A DNA stretch of 64,000 nucleotides from Candidatus Hydrogenedentota bacterium (lineage in GTDB: Bacteria; Hydrogenedentota; Hydrogenedentia; Hydrogenedentales; SLHB01), in assembly GCA_019695095.1 (NCBI GenBank), contig JAIBAQ010000004.1:34127-98126 (forward strand). The letters run 5' to 3'. Shown here piece after piece: positions 35,320 to 44,659 of the stretch. How positions within the stretch are numbered: position 1 is the first letter of the stretch; each line of letters begins with the position of its first letter. The translations under genes were made by a program, and so were the position numbers. The notes beneath the pieces are model-generated. The model saw only the letters and a list, made by a program, of their open reading frames with translations. It ran no database searches and had not been told where the DNA came from.

Positions 35320-35697
35320 CTAGAAAAGGGGTTGTGGCGGCTCTGCCGAACTGGAGTCACCCGCAAAAGAAGCTGGCGGCTCCGAACCGGGCGAATCCTC
35401 TGTCGCCGTCGGTACGGTCGTAGCGATAAGCTCCTTCATCTGCTTACCCGGCCGAAAAGTCACCACACGGCGTTCGGGGACTGGTACTTGGTCACCAGTA
35501 CGAGGATTACGACCGATCCGAGAGGCCCTTGTCTTCACCTCGAAGACACCGAAGTCCCGCAATTCCCAGCGGTTACCTTCTGCGAGGGTTCGCGAGATGG
35601 TTTCGAATGTGCCCTCGATAATCTTGGCCACATCGCTTTGGGTCATGCCCAACATGTTAGCCACCCGGATCACGAGTTCGCGCTTGGTCATCGTCAC
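35320..35697 (-). CDS. HU/IHF-family DNA-binding protein with acidic tail
   Basis: A 125-aa protein. Residues 1-93 form a complete HU/IHF domain: TKRELVIRVANMLGMTQSDV, the GVFEVKTRASRIGRNPRTGD beta-arm with the intercalating Pro region (NPRTG), and the RRVVTFRPGKQMKE C-strand. Residues 94-125 are a Pro/Ser/Glu-rich tail not found in classical HU. It bends DNA for nucleoid organisation. It is served by a near-consensus promoter 86-114 bp upstream of the start. Confidence 0.95.
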   Translation of the reverse strand: MTMTKRELVIRVANMLGMTQSDVAKIIEGTFETISRTLAEGNRWELRDFGVFEVKTRASRIGRNPRTGDQVPVPERRVVTFRPGKQMKELIATTVPTATEDSPGSEPPASFAGDSSSAEPPQPLF

Positions 35698-35782
35698 GGA
35701 AGAAGATCCTCCTTCGCTACGCCAGGGTCATGCTGCTTTGTGGAAATCCAGCTTATTCACCCAAACTGCTAGAACGGAACGC

Positions 35783-35811
35783 ATTATACGTCCCAGACAT
35801 CGTTTGTGCAA
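35783..35811 (-). promoter_or_regulatory. Sigma-70-type promoter of HU gene
   Basis: On the minus strand: TTGCAC (35811-35806), exactly 17 bp, TATAAT (35788-35783). It drives the HU gene starting at 35697 with a leader of roughly 80 nt. Confidence 0.8.
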
Positions 35812-36267
35812 GTGTTTCCGTTTTCGCAGGTTACACGAGACGTGCCCCTTCCTGCAAGTGAATTGTCCACTGTTCCGACACGCACTTGTTGCGCCGGGTG
35901 CTCCGGCACCGCCGAATCGGCTCACGACTCTATTGCAGGAGCGTACCCCAAGTGGCGCCTGAAGTACCATGCCATTCGTTTATCGCCTTGCTGTAAACAG
36001 TGATACCATTGAAGTTAGGTGGGGTTGCTTTCGTTATTTCAACTTTCGCATGGATTTGGGCCATTTCCAAAGCCGAGGTTGACATTTGGGCACTCATCCG
36101 TGCCTAATCCGGTCTAGATGCACGAAGCTCACCACGGAGCAAGGCCGGTGAGCATAGTGCAACCGGGACCAACTCCTATCTGTGAGTTATCTCTTGCGTG
36201 TTGCGTCGGTTTTCTTCATAGACCGCTCCTACGAACCCCAAAAGAAGGTTCGGGGCATGGAGGCACA
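35812..36267. other. Intergenic region, candidate -35 box only
   Basis: No gene I can support. TTGACA (36079-36084) is a consensus -35, followed at 18 bp by CCTAAT (36103-36108), a plausible promoter for the glycosyltransferase gene downstream. The frame of that gene is open from ATG 36118, but the first 50 codons are not protein-like. Confidence 0.4.
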
Positions 36268-37821
36268 GTGGATACACAAGATTCGCAGAACGCCACACCT
36301 CGCGGCTCGCGGGAAAGCAGCTCAAGAGGGAAGCTTGCTTTCCAGATTCTGAGCGTAATCCTTGTGTTGCTTGTTGCGGTATTGCTTCGAGTCTACAGAA
36401 TTCAGGATGAATCGCTGTCACGCGACGAATTGGCCTGCGCTAACCATCTTCTGCAGCCGGGGCTGATCCAATACATGATCAGCCGCGCCCACGATGACCC
36501 CCCCGAGGTCTTGCCGCTGTATTTTGTGGCGCAGTACTATTGGAGCAATATTGTAGGTCCGTCGCCGTTGGCTTGGCGCATCTTGCCGCTCGCTTCCAGT
36601 CTTCTTACACTTCTTCTCCTCTATGACTTTGGGCGGCGGCTTCAAGGCCATGTTGCCGGTTTGGTGACGATGCTCTGCGCGAGTTGCTCCAAATTGCTGA
36701 TTTTCGAGTCGCAGGAACTGCGCATGTACGGATTTACGTTTTTCTTCGGCGTGCTCTCCGTCTATGCACTCTACCGTGCCTTATACGAAGGGCCTCGCTG
36801 GTGGTGGGGCGTGCATGCGGTTGCTTCGGCTTGTATGGCCTGGACACATATTCTCTCGCTGCCTCTTCTTGTCGTGTTTGGGGTCTTTCTACTTGCGACG
36901 AAGTGGCGCGAATTCGGACTGATCGTTCGTTGGGGCATCGCGGCGGCGGTTCCTGTGTTGGCCATTCCTTTGTATGTTTTGACGGCAAAGGAGACTCCTC
37001 CCAATGATGAGATGGCGTGGCTTCCACTGCCATGGAGAGCGCGGTTCATTGATACGTTCCTGTATGCATTTCCAGGGAGCAAGATGGATGTATTCGATCC
37101 CTTGGCCCACGCGATTGGCGGGGTGACAGCGGCAATCGCGCTTGCTGGAGTCTTTGCCTTGGCGGGGATATGGCTTGTCTATCGTACTGTGCTGGCGCCT
37201 CCGTCCGATTGTCCTCCGGATGTCCGCGTACGCAATCGTGAGATTACCCTGCTTTTGGCGATTTGGCTGGTGCTCCCCCCTGCACTGCTGTATGTGACTT
37301 CATATATCGTTCGCCCCTGTTACATCGAGCGCTACGTTTACCTGGCCGCGTTCGCATCTTACCTTGGAGTCGGAAGCGCCATTGCGCTAATTCCGTCTCG
37401 TGGGTTGCGCGCCGCAGCCGTAACGCTGCTTGCGTGTCTGTACGCTCTCCTCTGTACCGATCTCGTACGTCCACTGCGCCCGGACTTTCTGAATGGAATA
37501 GCTTATGTAAACGAGAATGCGAGCCCGAGCGACGCCTTCGCTGCAACCGACATCAATTCACGGATTCCCGTGAACTACTACCTGAAACATGGCGCATCGC
37601 CTGTAGTGTCGCCGGAGGAATTCCCTGAGCACCTGATAAAGGCGGTGAACGAAGGAAAACAGGCTTGGGGGGTGTTCTACGCCGAATACCCCATCAACGC
37701 ACAGGAATTCGAGAAGAAGCTTCAGGAAAACGGCATTGCATCCGAAGTGCGCGTTTTCCCCGGCTGGCAGGACTTGCGCGTCTACAAGCTGAACCGGGCG
37801 ACCGTTGCTCCGGCCGGGTAG
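36268..37821 (+). CDS. ArnT/PMT-like GT-C glycosyltransferase (family 39 type)
   Basis: A 517-aa protein from GTG 36268 (GGAGG just upstream); ATG 36118 is an alternative with a poor-looking extension. A basic cytoplasmic start leads into about eleven helices. The first periplasmic loop has RIQDESLSRDELACANHLLQ, with the Asp-Glu pair typical of family 39 GT-C enzymes. ESQELRMYGFTFFFG and VRPCYIERYVYLAAF match conserved inner loops of ArnT-like proteins. The C-terminal 110 residues are periplasmic. It would move a sugar from polyprenyl phosphate to a lipid or protein acceptor. Confidence 0.87.
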   Translation: MDTQDSQNATPRGSRESSSRGKLAFQILSVILVLLVAVLLRVYRIQDESLSRDELACANHLLQPGLIQYMISRAHDDPPEVLPLYFVAQYYWSNIVGPSPLAWRILPLASSLLTLLLLYDFGRRLQGHVAGLVTMLCASCSKLLIFESQELRMYGFTFFFGVLSVYALYRALYEGPRWWWGVHAVASACMAWTHILSLPLLVVFGVFLLATKWREFGLIVRWGIAAAVPVLAIPLYVLTAKETPPNDEMAWLPLPWRARFIDTFLYAFPGSKMDVFDPLAHAIGGVTAAIALAGVFALAGIWLVYRTVLAPPSDCPPDVRVRNREITLLLAIWLVLPPALLYVTSYIVRPCYIERYVYLAAFASYLGVGSAIALIPSRGLRAAAVTLLACLYALLCTDLVRPLRPDFLNGIAYVNENASPSDAFAATDINSRIPVNYYLKHGASPVVSPEEFPEHLIKAVNEGKQAWGVFYAEYPINAQEFEKKLQENGIASEVRVFPGWQDLRVYKLNRATVAPAG

Positions 37822-37913
37822 TGTGATGGCCTGTCAAGACACACCCCCGCCGCTTGTCGCATTCTAGTCCGCATGCTATAGTTCTTGTGCCGGATACATG
37901 GTCTTTGAAGGCA

Positions 37914-38102
37914 TAATCCGCAATTTGCATCGGCGCGGTTGAGCGCCGACGCAAATTGCTCATGTGCAAGACTTTGAGGCTGTGCCATGAGGATTTCTCG
38001 CGAGCAGACGGTGTCTTAGGAGAACTGCGAAGCATTTCGCCGTAAGTCCTGCAAACGCGCTGGTTACGAGAGAAGGTCGAGTGTGCTCGTGAGAAATCCG
38101 GG
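37914..38102 (-). repeat. Interspersed repeat R1, copy C (longest)
   Basis: On the minus strand it starts CCCGGATTTCTCACGAGCAC and ends GCAAATTGCGGATTA. Hairpin arms are 38081-38099 and 37991-38009. Relative to copy A it has about 50 extra bases inside the hairpin, including GCGAAATGCTTCGC, a small stem. Arms differ from copy A by a compensated pair (A-T in A, G-C in C). A 26-codon stretch from ATG 37988 (minus) reads MAQPQSLAHEQFASALNRAD, partly conserved in copies A and B but interrupted by a stop in A. Confidence 0.8.
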
Positions 38103-38129
38103 ATAAAACCGCGCTGTCCTGAGTGGCTG

Positions 38130-38158
38130 TAGACCGTACACACCATATATTGTATAAT
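38130..38158 (+). promoter_or_regulatory. Promoter of hflX operon
   Basis: TAGACC (38130-38135), 17 bp, TATAAT (38153-38158), about 77 bp before the hflX ATG. It immediately follows repeat R1 copy C. Confidence 0.6.
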
Positions 38159-38234
38159 CCTCTGGTTATTGTACTCCAGATCGTGTATAAATTACCCAAG
38201 TTTGGAACGGGACGCGCCTGCGGCGCCACAATCC

Positions 38235-39515
38235 ATGATTGAGATTGAACAACCACCTATCATCGAAAAGGCAGTTCTAGTGCGCCTTGCGCTTCCCAGC
38301 GACTCCACAGACGAGATTGAGGAGTCTTTGGGCGAGATGAAACGGCTTGCTCAAACGGCGGGGGCCACGGTGGTCTGTTCGTTTGTCCAGCGCCTTCCAC
38401 AACCTTGTCCCGCGACCCACATTGGCGCCGGCAAGGTTCGGCAGATTAAGACTATCTGCGATGAGCAGGAAGTTGACCTTGTACTCGTCGACTCGGAACT
38501 TACGCCTACGCAGGGCTCCAAACTTCAGGAAGCACTTGACCGAAAGGTCCTCGACCGCACCCAATTGATTCTCGATATCTTTGCGCAGCGCGCGAAGACG
38601 AACGAAGGCAAGCATCAGGTCGAGTTGGCCCAGCTCCAGTACACCCTGCCGAGACTTACCGGCCGTGGCGTGGAGATGATGCGCTTGGGCGCTGGTATCG
38701 GTACGCGCGGCCCCGGTGAACAGAAATTGGAAGTCGACCGGCGCGTTATCCGCCGACGGATAGCGCATCTCCAAGCCGATATCGAAGCGATTCGGAGGCA
38801 TCGGCGCGTTCAGCGGAAGCAGCGCAACGAAAGCAGCGTGGGAACCGTTGCGCTGGTCGGATACACGAATGCCGGCAAGTCATCGCTTCTCAATGCGCTG
38901 ACCAACGCGAAAACGTTTGTCGAGGACAAGCTCTTTGCGACCTTGGATCCCTGCAGCCGCAAGTGCCCGTTGCCCGGGGGCGGCCACATCATTTTGACCG
39001 ATACCGTGGGATTCATCCGAAAGCTGCCGCATTCATTGGTGGCGGCGTTTCGCGCGACCCTTGAGGAGGTCGTTGAGGCGGATGTCATCCTCTTGGTTGC
39101 AGACGCATCGCATGAAGGCGTGATGGACCACGTTAAGGCGGTTTACGACGTGCTGGAAGAGATAGAGGTTGGCTCGTCGCCGATAATCCGAGTGTTTAAT
39201 AAGATTGATGCCGCAAACGAGGCCTTTGTCCAAGAGCTGCTGGCAGGTCCTGGAGAAAGTCTGGCTGTATCCGCCCGCACCGGGCAGGGGTTGGATTCGC
39301 TTCTTAATGCAATCGAGCGCACCTTGTCGTTGCGTCGCAGCCGAGTGACTCTGCGGATACCGCAGAGCAATGCTGGTATCGTGTCCCGCGTATATCAGCA
39401 AGGCCGTGTTCACGATAAGAGCTATGACGGCGAATCGATACTTCTGGATGCTGAGATTGATGCGGTGTTGAAAGGGGTACTGAGAGAGTACATTGAGCAG
39501 GTACCAGCGTCATGA
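38235..39515 (+). CDS. hflX: Ribosome-associated GTPase HflX
   Basis: A 426-aa protein from ATG 38235; a TTG at 38169 extends the frame without conserved sequence. The HflX N-terminal domain includes HIGAGKVRQIKTICDEQEVD and the RGPGEQKLEVDRR linker. The G domain has G1 GYTNAGKSSLLN, G3 DTVGFIRKLP and G4 NKID. HflX splits stalled or hibernating 70S ribosomes. Its stop overlaps the following nudix gene by 4 bp, which puts it at the head of the radical SAM run. Confidence 0.96.
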   Translation: MIEIEQPPIIEKAVLVRLALPSDSTDEIEESLGEMKRLAQTAGATVVCSFVQRLPQPCPATHIGAGKVRQIKTICDEQEVDLVLVDSELTPTQGSKLQEALDRKVLDRTQLILDIFAQRAKTNEGKHQVELAQLQYTLPRLTGRGVEMMRLGAGIGTRGPGEQKLEVDRRVIRRRIAHLQADIEAIRRHRRVQRKQRNESSVGTVALVGYTNAGKSSLLNALTNAKTFVEDKLFATLDPCSRKCPLPGGGHIILTDTVGFIRKLPHSLVAAFRATLEEVVEADVILLVADASHEGVMDHVKAVYDVLEEIEVGSSPIIRVFNKIDAANEAFVQELLAGPGESLAVSARTGQGLDSLLNAIERTLSLRRSRVTLRIPQSNAGIVSRVYQQGRVHDKSYDGESILLDAEIDAVLKGVLREYIEQVPAS

Positions 39516-40036
39516 ACGAAAAGAGTGACTTGGCCGTTTCGACAGGATTGATTCCCGATCCGCTGGAGACGCCCCCGCAAGAGTCGCCGCCCAGTTCACC
39601 CAGGGTGCGCGTGGCGGCGGTCATCGTTGAGGATGGCAAGCTGTTGATGGTGCGTCATGTCAAAGGCAATGAGTCGTACTGGTTATTGCCCGGCGGGGGA
39701 GTGGACTACGGCGAATCGCTGACTGAAGCGCTGGAACGGGAACTGGTGGAAGAGGCGTCGGTCAAAATTCGAGTGGGCGACCTTGTGCTTGCCAATGACA
39801 GCATTGCGCCTGATCGTTCGCGGCACACGGTCAACCTCTATTTCGAGGCGGAAATCGTCTCGGGTGTCATACAACGAGGTATTGACGAGCGAGTTGTGGA
39901 GGTCCGTTTTATCCCCCTGGATGAACTTTCCTCGATTCGGGTGTTTCCTGATGTGAGGGAACCGCTGTTAAAGGCCATTGCCTGCGGGTTCACGGGAACG
40001 GAGACCTATCTCGGAAAGCTGTGGAAACCTGCCTGA
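39512..40036 (+). CDS. NUDIX hydrolase
   Basis: A 174-aa protein. The Nudix box is GGGVDYGESLTEALERELVE followed by EASV, fitting Gx5Ex7REUxEExGU with Ser in place of the last Gly. It hydrolyses a nucleoside diphosphate linked to another moiety; the substrate is not predictable. Start overlaps hflX by 4 bp, and the first radical SAM gene follows after 30 bp, so it is translationally coupled within the run. Confidence 0.93.
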   Translation: MNEKSDLAVSTGLIPDPLETPPQESPPSSPRVRVAAVIVEDGKLLMVRHVKGNESYWLLPGGGVDYGESLTEALERELVEEASVKIRVGDLVLANDSIAPDRSRHTVNLYFEAEIVSGVIQRGIDERVVEVRFIPLDELSSIRVFPDVREPLLKAIACGFTGTETYLGKLWKPA

Positions 40037-40066
40037 CGTTAGGGCAAAGCATAGAGGCGGCACAAA

Positions 40067-41527
40067 ATGCGCGTAGCGTTCCTCAACCCGATGTTTGGCA
40101 AGGACTTCACGAAGTCCGCACGCTGGTTTGCGCGGTCCAGGGGCCGCGTGCAGCGGCATCCTGACTATTTCTGTACAGCGGCGGCGGTAGTCGAGGCGGC
40201 AGGTCATCCTATTCTCTTTGTAGATGCGCAGGCCAAAAACATGCCCACCGAAGAACTCCTGCCCCGGTTGAAGGAGTTTGCGCCCGACATGGTCGTCTAC
40301 CAGGCGACGACTCCTTCCATTAATGCCGACATTGAGTCGGCCCGAAAATGCAAAGAGGCTGTGGGCGGATTACACGTCATGATCGGGCCTCACGTGACGG
40401 CAGAACCTGAAGACACCTTGCGACTTGCCGATGGCGCATTGGATGCCGTGGCGATTGCGGAGTACGACTACACGATTCGTGATCTTGCCAACGGTGTCGC
40501 GGTTAAGGACTGCTTGGGCCTTGCGTGGATGGATGGCGGACGGTACGTGGCGAATCCGGGCAGGCCGTACATCGAGAATCTCGATGAATTGCCGTTTCCC
40601 GCCTGGAAACACATCGACATTCACGATTACCACGACTTTGGCAAGCTCTTCCCATTCCTCACGCTAATCAGCGGGCGAGGCTGTCGCGCCAAGTGCACGT
40701 TCTGTCAGTTGCCGCAGGTCATGAACGGGCACACCTATCGCACTCGGAGTGTCGAGAACGTTGTCGATGAAATCGAATACGACATGAAGCTCTTTCCGAA
40801 CTTGAAAGAGATCATGTTCGAGGACGACACCTTGACGATGCGCAGCTCGCAAGATCGCCTTGTCGCACTCTGCGAGGAGATGATACGACGAAAGGTGCCT
40901 ATTTCGTGGAGCGCCAATGCCCGCGTCGATGTGAACGATCTGGAAGTCTTGAAGCTAATGAAACGCGCCGGTTGCCGCTGGCTTTGTGTCGGATTCGAAT
41001 TCGGCGATCAGCAAGTGTTGAACAACGTCAAGAAAGGGGCGACGGTTGCGCAGATGCACCGCTTCGCTCAAAACGCCTACAAGTCAGGCATTCGCGTGCA
41101 TGGGTGTTTCATGTTTGGCGGCCCCGGAGAAACGGAGGATACAGCGAGAAAGACGCTCGACTTGTCGCTGCAATTGCCTATCGACACGGCGCAGTTCACG
41201 GCTGTTGTCGCCTATCCCGGTACTTCGTACTACAACTGGGCGAAAGAGAATGGTTACCTGAAGCAGACACGGTGGCGCGATTGGGTTGATGAAAACTTCG
41301 AGCAGCAGTCGACACAAGAACTACCTGGGTTGAACGCCGAGCAGATCAACGGCTTCATCGATGAGGGTCTTAAGAATTTCTATTTGCGCCCGAGGCAGAT
41401 GTGGAGAATGCTCCGGAATATTCAGAGCTTTTCGGACTTGAGAGCCAAACTGCACGGATTCAGGAGTTTCGTGCAGTACTTTTCCCATCGCGATCCAAAC
41501 TTTGTGGGTTTTGTGGGTAACAACTAA
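40067..41527 (+). CDS. Cobalamin-binding radical SAM enzyme (1 of 3)
   Basis: A 486-aa protein. Residues 1-150 form a B12-binding-like Rossmann domain (MRVAFLNPMFGKDF, then PDMVVYQATTP and GLHVMIGPHVT). The radical SAM barrel starts with Cys206, Cys210 and Cys213 (CRAKCTFC) for the 4Fe-4S cluster, followed by EIMFEDDTLTMR and VGFEFGDQQVLNNVKKG. No base-off DxHxxG histidine motif is evident. Such enzymes typically methylate or rearrange unactivated carbons, e.g. in lipids, tetrapyrroles or natural products. The substrate is unknown. Its stop shares one base with the start of the lipoprotein gene (TAATG). Confidence 0.93.
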   Translation: MRVAFLNPMFGKDFTKSARWFARSRGRVQRHPDYFCTAAAVVEAAGHPILFVDAQAKNMPTEELLPRLKEFAPDMVVYQATTPSINADIESARKCKEAVGGLHVMIGPHVTAEPEDTLRLADGALDAVAIAEYDYTIRDLANGVAVKDCLGLAWMDGGRYVANPGRPYIENLDELPFPAWKHIDIHDYHDFGKLFPFLTLISGRGCRAKCTFCQLPQVMNGHTYRTRSVENVVDEIEYDMKLFPNLKEIMFEDDTLTMRSSQDRLVALCEEMIRRKVPISWSANARVDVNDLEVLKLMKRAGCRWLCVGFEFGDQQVLNNVKKGATVAQMHRFAQNAYKSGIRVHGCFMFGGPGETEDTARKTLDLSLQLPIDTAQFTAVVAYPGTSYYNWAKENGYLKQTRWRDWVDENFEQQSTQELPGLNAEQINGFIDEGLKNFYLRPRQMWRMLRNIQSFSDLRAKLHGFRSFVQYFSHRDPNFVGFVGNN

Positions 41528-42048
41528 TGCAGTACTTGAGATCCAGCAAGTGGATAGCAACTTCACTCGTAGTAGCGGCAGGCTGCGTTGCCATGAGCGG
41601 CTGCAGCACAACGGGCGGGAGTGACCACGCCAAGCGTGGCAAGGCGTTCCTGCACGTATTTGTGGATGACGACGCAAAATCGATGTCCCCCATGGACGTC
41701 CAAGTGTTTATTGACGACAAGTTGGCAATCAATCGCAACTTCAGCATGGGGCGAAACGTGAACGACGGAAAGTACCTGCTTGAGTTGTTGCAGGGCAGGC
41801 ATACGTTGACCGCCGTGAGTTCGCGTGCAAATACGCGAGTCACGCGGTCGTTTACGATCAAGGACGAGATCTTCATCGAGCTTTATCTTACGAAGGAAGG
41901 CAAGGTGAAGTTGACCCCGAAATCGAAACTCAGCATTGCGAAGTTTGTAATCAAGAAGATGAAGGAACCTCGTGAAAAGCAGTTCCATCCAGCTCTGTAT
42001 ACGCGAATGACGGAACGGGACTTCACAACGGTGAAGAAACCGAAATAA
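41527..42048 (+). CDS. Small lipoprotein within the radical SAM operon
   Basis: A 173-aa protein with a lipoprotein signal ending VAMSGCSTT (Cys26; an upstream VAAGC at Cys20 is an alternative). The mature part is predominantly beta, with LHVFVDDD, DVQVFIDDKLAI and LLQGRHTLTAVSSRANTRV. This looks like a PEGA- or carboxypeptidase-regulatory-like beta-sandwich carried by many envelope lipoproteins, and ends in a Lys-rich tail. One-base overlap with the upstream gene and a 7-bp gap to the next imply a shared role at the membrane. No function is known. Confidence 0.87.
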   Translation: MQYLRSSKWIATSLVVAAGCVAMSGCSTTGGSDHAKRGKAFLHVFVDDDAKSMSPMDVQVFIDDKLAINRNFSMGRNVNDGKYLLELLQGRHTLTAVSSRANTRVTRSFTIKDEIFIELYLTKEGKVKLTPKSKLSIAKFVIKKMKEPREKQFHPALYTRMTERDFTTVKKPK

Positions 42049-42055
42049 GGCGAGG

Positions 42056-43219
42056 ATGATGGCGAAAGCAAACCCCGAGTCGATAGTGGAGCGCGAAGAA
42101 GGAGGCAACGGAAGGTCGGATGCATTCAGAGTGGACCTGCCCGACGCAGAGAGCAGGGGGGAGGCCGCTCGGGACTCCCGTGTCTTCGACACGCTTCAGA
42201 CGCGCATTCTTACGCATTGGCCCGAAGCGCGCATGATTCGCGATCGCGTCATGCCTGCGCCACGCACTGCCATCGTCTATCCCACGTACGTCTGCAACCA
42301 GGATTGCCTTTGGTGCGAATACAACTATGAGAACACGAGCCGCGAAACCAAAGGCATCATGTCGAAGGAGAATCTCTTCAAACTCATCGACGATCTGCGC
42401 GCGCTTGGTGTGCAGGGCGTCGAATTCTGCGGTGGCGGTGAGCCGACGTTGCATCCCAATCTCGCGGAACTTGTTCGGGATATGAAGAGTAAAGGCACCA
42501 GTGTGGGTTTGCTCACAAACGGCACCAAGCTCAAGGGCGAACTGGCCTCCGCTCTCGTCGATTGCGCGAGCTATGTGCGCGTCGGCTTTGATGGCGCTTC
42601 ACCGGAAATGGTGGATCAAGTGAAACGCCCTCGCACGCCGGAGGCGCGTTTTGAGGCCGTGTGCGCCAACATTGCAGACATGCTGGCGCTACGGCGAGAG
42701 CGCGGAACGGGCGTGAAAATTTCGGTCAAGGTAGTGCTGGATCAGAACAACTTCATCGAGCTTGAGGACTGCGTCAAGCTGGCCATCAGACTTGGAGTCG
42801 ATTCCATTCAATTCAAAGCAGCGCGGCTTGTCGATTCCGAGCTGACTCAGGAGCAGTGCGACCACGTGGATTCTCTGCTCTCGGAGTTGCGCGTCCGGTA
42901 CCCCGAAATGGTGATCGTGGGCGGTACGGAGAAGATAAATATGACGACGCGGTGCTGGCTGACTCCGCTGCAGCTTACGGTCGACCCGCTGGGTGAGGTC
43001 TATCTCTGCTGCTACTATCGCCACCGGAAGGACAAGCACAGTATCGGCAATTGTTTTTCCACGCCGTTGCGCGATCTCTGGTACAGCGAGAACCATTGGC
43101 GCGCGATAGACGGCATCAAGCCTCACGAATGCAACAACCTGGATTGCCGGTTCGTGAAGTACAATCAAATCATGGATGAAGTGATGGTGCACAACGATGC
43201 TCAGTTCGAGTTCATTTAG
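42056..43219 (+). CDS. Radical SAM/SPASM-type enzyme
   Basis: A 387-aa protein. The radical SAM cluster cysteines are Cys80, Cys84 and Cys87 (CNQDCLWC), followed by EFCGGGEPTLHPN and LLTNGTKL, the usual barrel landmarks. The C-terminus has CWLTPLQLTVDPLGEVYLCC and later IGNC, HEC and NNLDC, a SPASM/twitch-like auxiliary-cluster region. SPASM enzymes modify peptides, proteins or sugars. No precursor-peptide gene is evident beside it. An N-terminal 60-residue charged segment is not recognised. Confidence 0.92.
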   Translation: MMAKANPESIVEREEGGNGRSDAFRVDLPDAESRGEAARDSRVFDTLQTRILTHWPEARMIRDRVMPAPRTAIVYPTYVCNQDCLWCEYNYENTSRETKGIMSKENLFKLIDDLRALGVQGVEFCGGGEPTLHPNLAELVRDMKSKGTSVGLLTNGTKLKGELASALVDCASYVRVGFDGASPEMVDQVKRPRTPEARFEAVCANIADMLALRRERGTGVKISVKVVLDQNNFIELEDCVKLAIRLGVDSIQFKAARLVDSELTQEQCDHVDSLLSELRVRYPEMVIVGGTEKINMTTRCWLTPLQLTVDPLGEVYLCCYYRHRKDKHSIGNCFSTPLRDLWYSENHWRAIDGIKPHECNNLDCRFVKYNQIMDEVMVHNDAQFEFI

Positions 43220-43252
43220 CCGGGACTCAATGATGCTTAAGGAAGGCCGGTC

Positions 43253-44659
43253 GTGAAGGTTCTGCTACTCAATCCCCCCGGGCCGTTTTGCCGCGCGGGA
43301 TCGCGGTGGCCTCACGGGCGCAAGCAGAAGTCCGTGGGCATCGACTATCATCCATTTCCCTTCCAGCTTGCCTATGCCACCGCGCGCCTCATGGCGGATG
43401 GGCACGAGGCGAAACTTGTGGACTGCATCGCCACAAACACGTCGAATGAAGAACTGATCTCGATCACAGACGCGTTCAATCCGGATGTCGTTGTTATGGA
43501 GACCAGCGCGCCTAGCTGGTCGTTTGATGTCGAGACTCTGCGGGCATTGGGAAAGCCAACAATCGCGTGTGGCGCACACGCGACCGCGACCCCCGGTGAA
43601 CACCTTGAAGTTGGATTTTCAGCAGTCATTCGAGGCGAGTACGACCAGGTTATCCCGCAGGCGCTCGCGTTTGAACCGCAGCCGTGGCTGAATCTGCCCG
43701 GTTCACCGGCAACCGAGTTCGCGCCGTTGTTACGAGATTTGGATAGCGTGCCGCGGCCACCGTGGGAGACGATGGCCATGGAGAAGTACAACGACCCGTT
43801 CTGTTTGGGCCGCTCCGTCACGGTGCTCACGTCTCGCGGTTGTCCGCTTGAATGCGGCTTCTGCACGATTGCTCCATTTGCTGGCAAGCGCAACTACCGC
43901 CGGCGCGACCCAAAGAAGGTGTGCGACGAGATTCAGACGCTCATCGATTTGTACCATCCCGATGAGATCTACTTTGACGACGACACGATCACCATCAATC
44001 CGAAGCATATTGTGGCGCTTTGCGAAGAGTACAAGTCGCGGAAGTTTGGGTTGCCTTTTAGTTGCATGGGCAATGCGGTCATTGAGCGCGAGGTTATCGC
44101 CGCTATGGCGGATGCCGGATGCCGCGCCATCAAATTTGGCGTCGAAAGCGCAGACCCGGAAGTGCTGCGCCAAATTCCGAAGGATCAGAGTCCGGCAGAC
44201 GTTGCGAGGACCGTCCGCGATTGCCGCGAATTCGGCATCAGCACGCATGCGAACTTCCTGCTGGGTTTGCCGGGGGAAACGCGCGAGAGTGCCGAGCGCA
44301 CAATCGACTTCGCGCTTCGCCTCAATACGCACACCCTGCAGTTTGCCATCGCGACGCCCTATCCAGGCACGGCTTTCTACGAGAAGGCCAAACACAACGG
44401 TTGGCTGACGAAGGAAAGCTGGATGCAGTTTAACCCGGCAGGCGAGGCCGTGGTTTCGTACCCCGGTTACTCCGCCGAAGACATTGCTGCGATGTACGAA
44501 CGCGCTTGGAGCCGCTGGCAATGGCACATGCTTACGCGCCGCCCGCGGACTCTGCTTCACCATTTTGGAAACGCGTTCCGCCGCGAGGGCATTGGTGGGA
44601 TGGTGCGCCTGGGCAAATACAGCGCCGCTCGATTCTTCAAAGTTGTCGGAGCCCACTGA
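43253..44659 (+). CDS. Cobalamin-binding radical SAM enzyme (2 of 3)
   Basis: A 468-aa protein from GTG 43253 (MKVLLLNPPGPF). The B12-binding-like domain covers residues 1-150 (NPDVVVMETSAPSWS, KPTIACGAHATATPGE). The cluster cysteines are Cys197, Cys201 and Cys204 (CPLECGFC), with DEIYFDDDTITINPK and IKFGVESADPEVL in the barrel. Two Cys-free long C-terminal helices follow. It shares one base with the next gene (TGATG). It is similar in architecture to, but clearly diverged from, its neighbours at 40067 and 44659. Confidence 0.93.
   Translation: MKVLLLNPPGPFCRAGSRWPHGRKQKSVGIDYHPFPFQLAYATARLMADGHEAKLVDCIATNTSNEELISITDAFNPDVVVMETSAPSWSFDVETLRALGKPTIACGAHATATPGEHLEVGFSAVIRGEYDQVIPQALAFEPQPWLNLPGSPATEFAPLLRDLDSVPRPPWETMAMEKYNDPFCLGRSVTVLTSRGCPLECGFCTIAPFAGKRNYRRRDPKKVCDEIQTLIDLYHPDEIYFDDDTITINPKHIVALCEEYKSRKFGLPFSCMGNAVIEREVIAAMADAGCRAIKFGVESADPEVLRQIPKDQSPADVARTVRDCREFGISTHANFLLGLPGETRESAERTIDFALRLNTHTLQFAIATPYPGTAFYEKAKHNGWLTKESWMQFNPAGEAVVSYPGYSAEDIAAMYERAWSRWQWHMLTRRPRTLLHHFGNAFRREGIGGMVRLGKYSAARFFKVVGAH

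Noticed and set aside
39900..40066. Cobalamin riboswitch in front of the B12 radical SAM genes
   Set aside because: I looked for the conserved B12-box upstream of hflX and the first SAM gene and found none; the genes are packed too tightly for one inside the operon.
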